Assembly: GCA_003175865.1 (NCBI GenBank)
Contig: PSRF01000329.1
Coordinates: 1 to 5,484 of the forward strand
Reading direction: 5' to 3'
Length of the DNA stretch: 5,484 nt
DNA from: Blastocatellia bacterium
GTDB lineage: Bacteria > Acidobacteriota > Blastocatellia > Pyrinomonadales > Pyrinomonadaceae
Part shown: positions 1 through 5,271 of the stretch, piece after piece
Position numbering within the stretch: position 1 is the first letter of the stretch
Layout: each line of letters begins with the position of its first letter
Translations under genes and position numbers: made by a program
The notes under the pieces: model-generated
Told to the model about the DNA's origin: nothing
The model's input: the letters and a program-made list of their open reading frames with translations, nothing else
Database searches by the model: none

Positions 1-1444
1 TACCGCGCGGATAACGCATCGCTGCTGGTCCTTTGTGCTCGACCATCGTCAACATCATGTCGCGCATTTCGCCTTCATTTTTCGGCGCCATAACGATGAT
101 ATTTGGAACCGCGCGAAGGTAAGCGATGTCGAGCAATCCGTGATGCGTTTGCCCATCACCACCGGCGATGCCGCCACGATCGAGACAGAACTTAACGTTG
201 AGATCCTGAATACAAACGTCGTGAATGAGTTGATCAAAACCTCGCTGCAGGAAAGTCGAGTAAATCGCGCAAACAGGTGTGAGTCCTTCGCAACTCATAC
301 CAGCGGCGAAGGTCACGCAATGCTGTTCTGCAATTCCAACATCGAAGGATCTCTCGGGAAATTTCTCGAGAGCTGTGCACACTCCAGTGCCATCAGGCAT
401 TGCTGCTGTCAAGGCGACTATCTTCGGATCCTTCTCCATTAACTGGCACAAGGTCTCGCCAAAAACCTTTGTGTAAGTAGGTGGCGCTTTTGCCGCTGAC
501 TTAATTGGATTCCCTGTTTTCAAGTCGAACGGCCCGGTGGCGTGCCAACGATAGTAATCAGTTTGATCACCAGGGAATCCTTTTCCCTTCATGGTCAGTG
601 CGTGAACTATTACTGGCCCATCTTTTATCTGCTGCGCCTCGCGGAATGCGGCGACAAGCGCGCGTGGGTTGTGTCCGTCAACATAACCGATGTACTTGAA
701 ACCGAGTTCACTGACGAGGGCCCCTGGCAAGACAGCGGCCGCAATCACGTCTTTCATTGTCTTGGCCGCGTGATGCAAACGCTCGCCGACTGACGGAATT
801 GCCAGCAAGGTTTCTTCAACCTCATCTTTGAACCGGTGATAACCATGAGCACCGCGTATTCGATTTAAATATCCGGTGAGAGCACCGACGGCGGGAGCGA
901 TCGACATCTCATTGTCATTCAAAACAACGATCAATCTACTCTTCAAGTGTCCTGCCTGATTGATGGCTTCCATAGCCATGCCGCCGGCGAGTGATGCGTC
1001 GCCAATCAATGCAACGACATGATGGTCATCACCTTTACGATCGCGTGCTATCGCCATTCCCAGCGCAGCTGATAGTGATGTCGAGGCATGACCAGCACCA
1101 AACGTGTCGTACTCAGATTCGTCACGACGTAAAAAGCCGCTGATGCCACCGTACTGTTTGATTGCTGGTAGGAGCTCGCGGCGGCCGGTCAGGATCTTGT
1201 GTGCGTAAGCCTGGTGACCTACATCCCAAACAAGCCGATCCTTTGGTGTGTCAAATGCGTAATGCAGCGCGACGGCCAACTCGACTGCACCTAGTGAGGC
1301 GCCCGTGTGGCCACCAACTCGAGACATCGTTTCGAGAATATAAGACCTGATTTCGTCTGAAACTGTTCTTAGTTGCGCCGGTTGAAGAGCACGCAGATCG
1401 GCAGGCGAGTTGATATTTTCAAGCAGACTCATCGTGGTGCGCAT
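1..1444 (-). CDS. dxs: 1-deoxy-D-xylulose-5-phosphate synthase (DXS), C-terminal part cut by the window edge
   Basis: DXS is the cytoplasmic thiamine diphosphate (ThDP) enzyme that condenses pyruvate with glyceraldehyde 3-phosphate, the first step of the MEP isoprenoid pathway and a branch to ThDP and pyridoxal phosphate. Translating the minus strand gives 481 uninterrupted codons of a usual 620-640; the missing part is most of the C-terminal transketolase-like domain. Visible landmarks, numbered from the start at 1444, are DVGHQAY (H77), FGAGHAS (H119), the ThDP/Mg motif GDA...NDN (D149 to N176), YVDGH, RWHATG, the catalytic Glu in IAEQH (E373), AIYSTFLQR (Y395, R401), LDRGGIAGGDGQTHHG (R423) and RYPRG (R480). 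The start at 1444 has a weak TTTAGG upstream; an in-frame ATG at 1432, giving MSLLENINSP, matches the usual family N-terminus and is an alternative. Small variants are GDA for GDG and DRGG for DRAG. It is divergent from the LTXXQ gene. Confidence 0.98.
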   Translation of the reverse strand, partial: MRTTMSLLENINSPADLRALQPAQLRTVSDEIRSYILETMSRVGGHTGASLGAVELAVALHYAFDTPKDRLVWDVGHQAYAHKILTGRRELLPAIKQYGGISGFLRRDESEYDTFGAGHASTSLSAALGMAIARDRKGDDHHVVALIGDASLAGGMAMEAINQAGHLKSRLIVVLNDNEMSIAPAVGALTGYLNRIRGAHGYHRFKDEVEETLLAIPSVGERLHHAAKTMKDVIAAAVLPGALVSELGFKYIGYVDGHNPRALVAAFREAQQIKDGPVIVHALTMKGKGFPGDQTDYYRWHATGPFDLKTGNPIKSAAKAPPTYTKVFGETLCQLMEKDPKIVALTAAMPDGTGVCTALEKFPERSFDVGIAEQHCVTFAAGMSCEGLTPVCAIYSTFLQRGFDQLIHDVCIQDLNVKFCLDRGGIAGGDGQTHHGLLDIAYLRAVPNIIVMAPKNEGEMRDMMLTMVEHKGPAAMRYPRG

Positions 1445-1511
1445 TGTAACCTAAACATTCGGTTTTTCTAGTTTGCCACTCATCCAAGCCCAGTATCTCT
1501 TCTGCAATTTC

Positions 1512-1533
1512 TTACATCAACTTGGTGATGTAA
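1512..1533. promoter_or_regulatory. Dyad TTACATCA-N6-TGATGTAA overlapping the dxs promoter (operator-like)
   Basis: Two perfect 8-bp inverted arms (1512-1519 and 1526-1533) are separated by ACTTGG. The dyad touches the predicted -10 of dxs and covers the expected transcription start, a classic position for a repressor site. No T-tract follows on either strand, so it is not a terminator. If transcription starts near 1525 the RNA would contain only part of it, which favours a DNA-binding site over an RNA hairpin. The protein that would bind it is unknown. Confidence 0.4.
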
Positions 1534-1560
1534 AGTACTCTGTTCCAGTGTAGCTGTCAA
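1532..1560 (-). promoter_or_regulatory. Predicted sigma70-type promoter of dxs
   Basis: Read on the minus strand, a perfect -35 TTGACA (1560-1555) is followed by a 17-nt spacer and TACTTT (1537-1532) as a weak -10. The expected start of transcription is near 1525, giving a leader of about 80 nt before the dxs ATG at 1444. The -35 and spacing are convincing; the -10 matches the consensus at only three of six positions. Confidence 0.5.
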
Positions 1561-1570
1561 TCGAAATGTT

Positions 1571-1600
1571 TCGACCGCGTAAACAACTGGCGCGTCTAAT
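1571..1600 (+). promoter_or_regulatory. Candidate promoter of the LTXXQ-protein gene
   Basis: TCGACC (1571-1576, four of six consensus -35 bases), an 18-nt spacer and TCTAAT (1595-1600, five of six -10 bases) would start transcription near 1607. That gives a leader of about 64 nt. It is the best match I found upstream on this strand, but the -35 is weak. Confidence 0.3.
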
Positions 1601-1608
1601 CCGTTGAG

Positions 1609-1628
1609 GGCCGCAGTAACTAGCGGCC
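1609..1628 (+). other. GC-rich stem-loop at the 5' end of the LTXXQ-gene mRNA
   Basis: GGCCGC (1609-1614) and GCGGCC (1623-1628) pair around the 8-nt loop AGTAACTA. With the candidate promoter at 1571-1600 the hairpin would start within a few bases of the RNA 5' end, a position known in other mRNAs to shield against decay. The ribosome binding site (1654-1660) lies outside the stem, so occlusion of translation is not suggested. Confidence 0.3.
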
Positions 1629-1670
1629 GCTCACGATAGTTCTTAAATACCTCAAAGGAGTTTCGTAACC

Positions 1671-2186
1671 ATGACGTTTGGAAGACTTCTGCTCCCCGGC
1701 TTCGCGTTGCTCGTAATTCTTGGAGCAACTGCGACGGCTCAGGAGCTCCAGACTCAGACACCACCTCAACCAAACCAATCAATCGATCTCGGGGGTATGC
1801 AGCGTGGAATACGTCGTAGGGAAATGAGGATGCGACGTGAACGAATGGCTATTGCACGTCAGCTGAACTTAACCGACGAACAACGCAGACAGGCACAAGC
1901 AATTCGTCAAAGATTTATTGCTGCAACCAGACCACAGCGCGAGCAACTCTTTCAGCTGCGTGAAAAGCGATTGGCAGGAACCTTTTCGGACCAGGATATG
2001 CAGTTGGCAATGAACGTGCGCAGGGAGATGCGAACGGCAAAGCTCGCGTTGAGACAGGAAAAGCTTGCGACGCTAACTATGGAACAAAGGACAAAGTTGG
2101 AGACTCTTCGCCAACAACGAAAAGAGCTTCGCGAGATGATGATCGAACGACGTCGCGAGTTTATGCGAAGCAGGCCGATAAACTAA
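1671..2186 (+). CDS. Exported LTXXQ-motif protein of the Spy/CpxP type
   Basis: A 171-residue protein with a signal peptide: Arg at residue 5, a hydrophobic stretch at about 6-20 and an ATA cleavage site near residue 23, so it should act in the periplasm. The mature part is predicted almost wholly helical and carries the two diagnostic motifs LTDEQ (67-71) and LTMEQ (135-139). Spy and CpxP are periplasmic chaperones or stress-response modulators, and related proteins act as metal sensors. This one has no Cys and no His, so a metal-sensing role is not supported. It is very Arg-rich (about 31 of 171 residues), suggesting binding to acidic partners such as unfolded protein, lipopolysaccharide or nucleic acid; that is inference. 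The start is secure: AAAGGAG at 1654-1660 lies 10 nt before the ATG. It is monocistronic, closed by a strong terminator. The subfamily and function remain uncertain. Confidence 0.85.
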   Translation: MTFGRLLLPGFALLVILGATATAQELQTQTPPQPNQSIDLGGMQRGIRRREMRMRRERMAIARQLNLTDEQRRQAQAIRQRFIAATRPQREQLFQLREKRLAGTFSDQDMQLAMNVRREMRTAKLALRQEKLATLTMEQRTKLETLRQQRKELREMMIERRREFMRSRPIN

Positions 2187-2207
2187 AACTTCTGTCGGCG
2201 ATGTCTG

Positions 2208-2242
2208 AAGGCGCGGTCCAACACCGCGCCTTTTTTGTTTTT
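2208..2242 (+). terminator. Rho-independent terminator after the LTXXQ gene
   Basis: A perfect 10-bp stem, AAGGCGCGGT (2208-2217) with ACCGCGCCTT (2223-2232), closes a 5-nt loop CCAAC and runs into TTTTTTGTTTTT (2231-2242). It lies 22 nt after the stop codon. It should separate the LTXXQ transcript from the acetyltransferase gene 27 nt further on. Confidence 0.95.
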
Positions 2243-2268
2243 GACTAATGGGATCAGAAGAGCCATAT

Positions 2269-2799
2269 ATGTCAACCAGCATGCACGATAAATTTCAAAT
2301 TTCGCACATGAGAAGCGAACATTGGGAGAAGGTTGCGAACATTTACTCCGAAGGAATCGCCACCGGTAATGCGACCTTCGAAACAAAGGTGCCGACCTGG
2401 GAACAATGGGATCAAAGCCATCTACCTTTTGCTCGATTGGTGGCCATCGCTGGTGACGAGATCCTGGGTTGGGCAGCACTAACTCCGGTTTCAAAACGCT
2501 CGGCGTACGCAGGTGTCGCTGACGTTAGTGTCTATGTCGATAGCCGCGCGCGCGCGCAAGGCTGCGGCAGGACGTTGCTGAATGCGCTGATAGCGGAATC
2601 CGAAGCCAACGGTGTCTGGACGCTACAAGCCTCAATCTTCCCCGAAAACGTTGCGAGTTTGGAATTACATCGGAAGGCAGGTTTTCGAGACGTGGGGAGG
2701 CGAGAGCGCATCGGAAAGCTCAATGGCGTCTGGCGGGACACACTACTGCTTGAGCGTCGAAGTGGCATCACCGGAGTCGATAAGTACGATAAGCTTTAG
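2269..2799 (+). CDS. GNAT N-acetyltransferase, phosphinothricin/arsinothricin (PAT/ArsN) type
   Basis: A 176-residue cytosolic acetyl-CoA-dependent acetyltransferase. It has the PAT-family opening IYSEGIATGNATFET (residues 25-39), the acetyl-CoA loop RAQGCGR (95-101), WTLQASIFPEN (117-127), LHRKAGF (133-139) and a terminal GVWRDTLLLERR. H134 aligns with the active-site His of Bar/PAT. The acidic position that is Glu in Bar is Asp here (D85, in ADVSVYV). Such enzymes acetylate the amino group of phosphinothricin, methionine sulfoximine or, in ArsN1, arsinothricin. The neighbouring arsR makes an ArsN-like role attractive, but the substrate cannot be read from sequence. I chose ATG 2269 because AGAAGAG (2256-2262) precedes it by 6 nt. 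In-frame ATGs at 2248 (adding 7 residues, directly after the terminator, no ribosome site) and 2281 are possible. The last codons lie inside the first ArsR-like operator. Confidence 0.9.
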   Translation: MSTSMHDKFQISHMRSEHWEKVANIYSEGIATGNATFETKVPTWEQWDQSHLPFARLVAIAGDEILGWAALTPVSKRSAYAGVADVSVYVDSRARAQGCGRTLLNALIAESEANGVWTLQASIFPENVASLELHRKAGFRDVGRRERIGKLNGVWRDTLLLERRSGITGVDKYDKL

Positions 2800-2806
2800 C
2801 TTGTCG
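2787..2806. promoter_or_regulatory. Near-palindromic operator candidate 1 for the adjacent ArsR
   Basis: CGATAAGCTTTAGCTTGTCG is an imperfect palindrome: CGA-y-AAGCT, two central bases, AGCTT-r-TCG. It overlaps the last codons and stop of the acetyltransferase gene. A nearly identical inverted copy lies at 2903-2922. ArsR-family dimers bind imperfect inverted repeats of about this length in their own control regions, which makes ArsR the natural candidate. The assignment is inference from position and symmetry. Confidence 0.55.
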
Positions 2807-2860
2807 TCACCTAACCCAACCTCTCAACCCCGCGTTGAATATCACACCATCAACTATCAA

Positions 2861-2870
2861 TAACTTGTCG
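2861..2870. promoter_or_regulatory. Possible third, half operator site
   Basis: TAACTTGTCG matches the right half of operator candidate 1 (TAGCTTGTCG) at nine of ten bases, but the left half is not conserved. It coincides with the TTGTCG proposed as the arsR -35 element. It could be a weak accessory site or chance. Confidence 0.25.
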
Positions 2871-2894
2871 GATAACTGCGAAGACTGGTGTAAC
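2865..2894 (+). promoter_or_regulatory. Candidate arsR promoter with extended -10
   Basis: TTGTCG (2865-2870), an 18-nt spacer and TGTAAC (2889-2894) preceded by TGG form an extended -10 promoter. Transcription would begin near 2901, just upstream of operator candidate 2, so a bound repressor would block initiation or escape. A second possible -10, TTTAAT (2951-2956), has no convincing -35. Confidence 0.4.
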
Positions 2895-2902
2895 GCGTCT
2901 CT

Positions 2903-2922
2903 CGACAAGCTGAAGCTTATCG
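2903..2922. promoter_or_regulatory. Near-palindromic operator candidate 2 for the adjacent ArsR
   Basis: CGACAAGCTGAAGCTTATCG is the reverse complement of operator candidate 1 with one difference in 20 bases. In RNA even that position would be a G-U pair. Its centre lies 116 bp from that of site 1, close to 11 helical turns, so two dimers would face the same side of the DNA. It sits directly downstream of the predicted transcription start of arsR, as expected for autorepression. Confidence 0.55.
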
Positions 2923-3017
2923 GACATTTTGGGGTAGAAATCAATGTCAATTTAATGTCGTCAAGAGGAACTCGGGCGACACCAAGTTCGTACTACTCTC
3001 CTGAACATAACAGTCTG

Positions 3018-3410
3018 ATGGGAAACAAGGAATACGGGATAGAACTGTTTTTCAAGGCGCTTGCTGACCGTACCCGTTTGCGTGTGATTCACCTGATGGG
3101 CGACGACGAAGTGTGCGTCTGCTTCTTTGTCGAGGTTCTCAAAACAAATCAACCGAAGATTTCCCGCCATCTCGCGTACTTGCGTCGGGCTGGCCTGGTG
3201 TCCGCCCGCCGGGAAGGTAAGTGGATGCATTATCGTCTTGTCGAACCGCCCGATCAGCAGGCAGCCAACATCTTTCGTGAGGTTCGCGACTTGCTGGCCC
3301 AGAATCAGGAGATGCGGCGTGATCGAGCGCGTCTCGCGAAGATTTGTTGTGCACCCCAGCTTCCCGTCCAACTACAAAAGGCGCCACGTCCCGCAAGTCT
3401 CGTGGCATAG
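3018..3410 (+). CDS. arsR: ArsR/SmtB-family metalloid-responsive repressor
   Basis: A 130-residue winged-helix repressor that should release its operator on binding a thiol-reactive metalloid such as arsenite or antimonite. The order is ELFFKALADRTRLR (9-22); EVCVCFF (31-37) holding the CxC pair C33/C35 where arsenite ArsRs have ELCVCDL; the recognition helix QPKISRHLAYLRRAGLV (45-61); the wing ARREGKWMHYRL (63-74); and a tail with vicinal C110-C111. The tail pair may supply a third ligand, since As(III) prefers three thiolates; that is inference. The start is uncertain. ATG 3018 places the conserved core about where it sits in relatives but lacks a clear ribosome site. ATG 2955 would add 21 residues with no family features. 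Two near-identical palindromes upstream suggest autoregulation. The phosphatase gene follows after 33 nt with no terminator. No arsenic pump or reductase is present in the window. Confidence 0.88.
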   Translation: MGNKEYGIELFFKALADRTRLRVIHLMGDDEVCVCFFVEVLKTNQPKISRHLAYLRRAGLVSARREGKWMHYRLVEPPDQQAANIFREVRDLLAQNQEMRRDRARLAKICCAPQLPVQLQKAPRPASLVA

Positions 3411-3443
3411 AAAACACTAAAGTAAGTCAAAAGGGGACGAACA

Positions 3444-4421
3444 ATGGTTACAGCAATCCAGCCGTTATTGCGCGATCAATTAATTGACCGCCGTCAGAGA
3501 CTCGAAGCCGCAACTGCAACGGCGCCGAGTGAATCCGAGTTAATGGAATTGCTCGAAGAAGTAGATGCAGCCCTCGATCGAATGGACCAAGGCACATATG
3601 GTTTGTGTGTAGCCTGTCATGATCCGATTGAAACTGACCGACTACTTGCCGACCCGTTAACGCGTTTCTGTTTAGGTGACTTAACTCCCAAGCAACAGCA
3701 TGATCTCGAAGATGATCTGCGACTTGCTGCTCAGATCCAGGAGGGACTATTGCCCCAAAACCACAAACACATCGAAGGTTGGCAAGTCGCTTTTCACTAC
3801 CAACCTGCCGGAATGGTCAGTGGTGATTACTGTGACTTCATCGACGGCGATAACAACTCAATTCACTTTGTTCTCGGTGATGTTTCCGGGAAAGGTGTCG
3901 CAGCCTCGATGCTGATGGCCCATTTGCATGCGATGTTTCGCACGCTCGCCTCGATCAAATTGCCACTCGGACAAATGGTCGAACAAGCAAGTCGTGTTTT
4001 TTGTGAAAGCACTCTGCCAACGCAGTACGCAACACTTGTTTGTGGTCGAGTTGATACGGATGGCAGTCTGGAATTGTGTAATGCTGGTCATCTGCCGCCG
4101 TTGCTCGTGAGCAATGGAAAAGTCAATCAACTGGAAGCGACAGGTCTTCCGCTCGGGATGTTCGGCTCGGAGAGTTTCCAGGTGACGAAATTGAAACTGG
4201 AACCTGGTGACACGCTGTTTCTTTATACCGATGGACTATCGGAGTGCACAGACGTTGATGGATCGGAGTTTGGTCTCGAGCGTCTATCGAAATTGATCGA
4301 TGCGAGCCAATCTCAATCGCCGAACGACCTGATTAATACATGTTGTGATGAAGTGCGTAAGTTCGCCGGCAAACCACCGAGCGACGATTTGACCTTGATG
4401 GCAATACGTCGGACTACATGA
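3444..4421 (+). CDS. DksA/TraR-type zinc finger fused to a SpoIIE/RsbU PP2C serine phosphatase
   Basis: A 325-residue soluble protein. Residues 1-50 look like the helical arm before a DksA/TraR finger. The finger itself (about 53-80) has C55-x2-C58-x17-C76-x2-D79, exact TraR spacing but Asp in place of the fourth Cys. The linker DLRLAAQIQEGLLP (91-104) is the typical lead-in to RsbU/SpoIIE domains. The phosphatase domain has the expected acidic metal ligands: SGDYCD (D128), GDVSGKG (D146), NAGHLPPLL (213-221), YTDGLSE (D263) and SDDLTL (D314/D315). Such phosphatases dephosphorylate STAS anti-anti-sigma proteins and so activate a partner-switching stress response; no STAS or kinase gene is in the window. 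The start is firm: AAGGGGA (3431-3437) lies 6 nt before the ATG. It follows arsR by 33 nt, so metalloid-inducible expression is likely. A vicinal C300-C301 pair lies near the C-terminus. The finger may sense zinc, redox state or a metalloid; this is not established. Confidence 0.93.
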   Translation: MVTAIQPLLRDQLIDRRQRLEAATATAPSESELMELLEEVDAALDRMDQGTYGLCVACHDPIETDRLLADPLTRFCLGDLTPKQQHDLEDDLRLAAQIQEGLLPQNHKHIEGWQVAFHYQPAGMVSGDYCDFIDGDNNSIHFVLGDVSGKGVAASMLMAHLHAMFRTLASIKLPLGQMVEQASRVFCESTLPTQYATLVCGRVDTDGSLELCNAGHLPPLLVSNGKVNQLEATGLPLGMFGSESFQVTKLKLEPGDTLFLYTDGLSECTDVDGSEFGLERLSKLIDASQSQSPNDLINTCCDEVRKFAGKPPSDDLTLMAIRRTT

Positions 4422-4425
4422 ATTT

Positions 4426-5271
4426 TCAGCTGGCGCGGCGCAATCGAAGGACCGCAATTTCGGGACGAACCCCGAAGCGCACAGGTAACCCGATCACGCC
4501 AGTTCCACTCGACACATATAGTTGGGTGTCTCCACGTTTGAAGAGTCCCTGCGCGTATTTGAGATCTCGCGTCCCATAACGCGCAGGTGCTCCCAACCAG
4601 GGAAGATTGATCTGCCCGCCGTGAGTGTGTCCGCTAAGAATCAGCGACACGTCATGAGTTTCCGCAAGTTCGAGAACTCCCGGTTGGTGTGAAAGCAATA
4701 CCGTCGGCACATTCTTCTGGAGGCCCGCGAAGGCACCTTCCCAATCGGTGGCGTTCCAGCTCCAGTCGTCGATTCCCGCTAGTTGAATGGCATCCGGTCC
4801 GCGCTGAAGAACGGTGTTCTTGTTTTCAAGTACGTTGATGTGTTGTTTCTGCAGTGCGCGAATCGTCAATTCAGGGTCAGTGTAGTGATCATGATTGCCT
4901 AGCACGGCCCAAACGCCTTCAGGCGCGTTAAGTGTTGAGAGTGTTTCAGCACATGGTTCGATGTAGCGACGGAAACTCGTTGTGTAATCGCCTGTCAGGA
5001 CAAACATGTCCGGATTGGTACGTTGTGCGAGAGCAACTACACGATGCACCTCCCCAAGACCCACGATCCGGCTGTGATGGATGTCAGTTAATTGTGTTAT
5101 TCGGAATCCTTCAAAACGATCAGGAAGATCACGAATAAACAGGTCGGTGTTTGAAATAAGGTAATTGTACGGCTCGATCAGACGTGCATACGCGGATACG
5201 CCTGCGATGCCCACCAGTGGCGCGGCGACAAGTCCACGCAGAAACGAACGCCTGTCGAGTTCGAATGTCAC
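4426..5271 (-). CDS. Tat-exported metallophosphoesterase (YaeI/YkuE/LpxG-like)
   Basis: A 281-residue calcineurin-like phosphoesterase. The N-terminus DRRSFLRG (6-13) followed by a hydrophobic stretch (14-28) is a twin-arginine signal, so the enzyme should be folded with its metals in the cytoplasm and then exported or membrane-anchored. All metal-site motifs are present: LTDIHH (D63, H65), TGDYT (D95), LGNHDHY (N126, H127), LSHQPG (H195) and SGHTHGGQ (H215, H217). Relatives hydrolyse phosphodiester or pyrophosphate bonds, including UDP-2,3-diacylglucosamine in lipid A synthesis (LpxG) and membrane-lipid or cell-wall substrates; the true substrate is not evident. The start is GTG at 5271: an in-frame TAG lies four codons upstream and no earlier start exists. 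No ribosome site precedes it, and TAGAAT ends exactly 6 nt before it, suggesting a leaderless mRNA. It converges on the phosphatase gene with 4 nt between the stops. Confidence 0.93.
   Translation of the reverse strand: MTFELDRRSFLRGLVAAPLVGIAGVSAYARLIEPYNYLISNTDLFIRDLPDRFEGFRITQLTDIHHSRIVGLGEVHRVVALAQRTNPDMFVLTGDYTTSFRRYIEPCAETLSTLNAPEGVWAVLGNHDHYTDPELTIRALQKQHINVLENKNTVLQRGPDAIQLAGIDDWSWNATDWEGAFAGLQKNVPTVLLSHQPGVLELAETHDVSLILSGHTHGGQINLPWLGAPARYGTRDLKYAQGLFKRGDTQLYVSSGTGVIGLPVRFGVRPEIAVLRLRRAS

Noticed and set aside
35..793. Several plus-strand open frames of 60-135 codons
   Set aside because: They lie antisense to dxs, which reads without interruption with all family motifs; the plus-strand proteins show no recognisable domain.
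1480..1782. Minus-strand open frame of 100 codons
   Set aside because: It is antisense to the start of the exported LTXXQ gene and runs through the divergent control region; no domain or ribosome site supports it.
2286..2305. CGATAAATTTCAAATTTCGC in the acetyltransferase 5' coding region as another ArsR operator
   Set aside because: Only the first six bases match the operator candidates; overall agreement is about 11 of 20 and the dyad symmetry differs.
2824..2838. TCAAC-CCCGC-GTTGA hairpin after the acetyltransferase gene as a terminator
   Set aside because: The stem is only 5 bp and no T-tract follows.
2787..2922. The inverted 20-mers as a terminator for the acetyltransferase gene or as ends of a small mobile element
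   Set aside because: The arms are separated by 96 nt with no T-tract, and there are no target duplications or transposase remains; operator sites fit better.
2835..3017. Extension of ArsR to a TTG start at 2835
   Set aside because: It would place operator candidate 2 and the promoter inside the coding region, and the extra 61 residues resemble nothing in ArsR proteins.
2961..3417. Minus-strand open frames opposite arsR (136 and 92 codons)
   Set aside because: They mirror the arsR reading frame, have no domain features, and arsR motifs on the plus strand are unambiguous.
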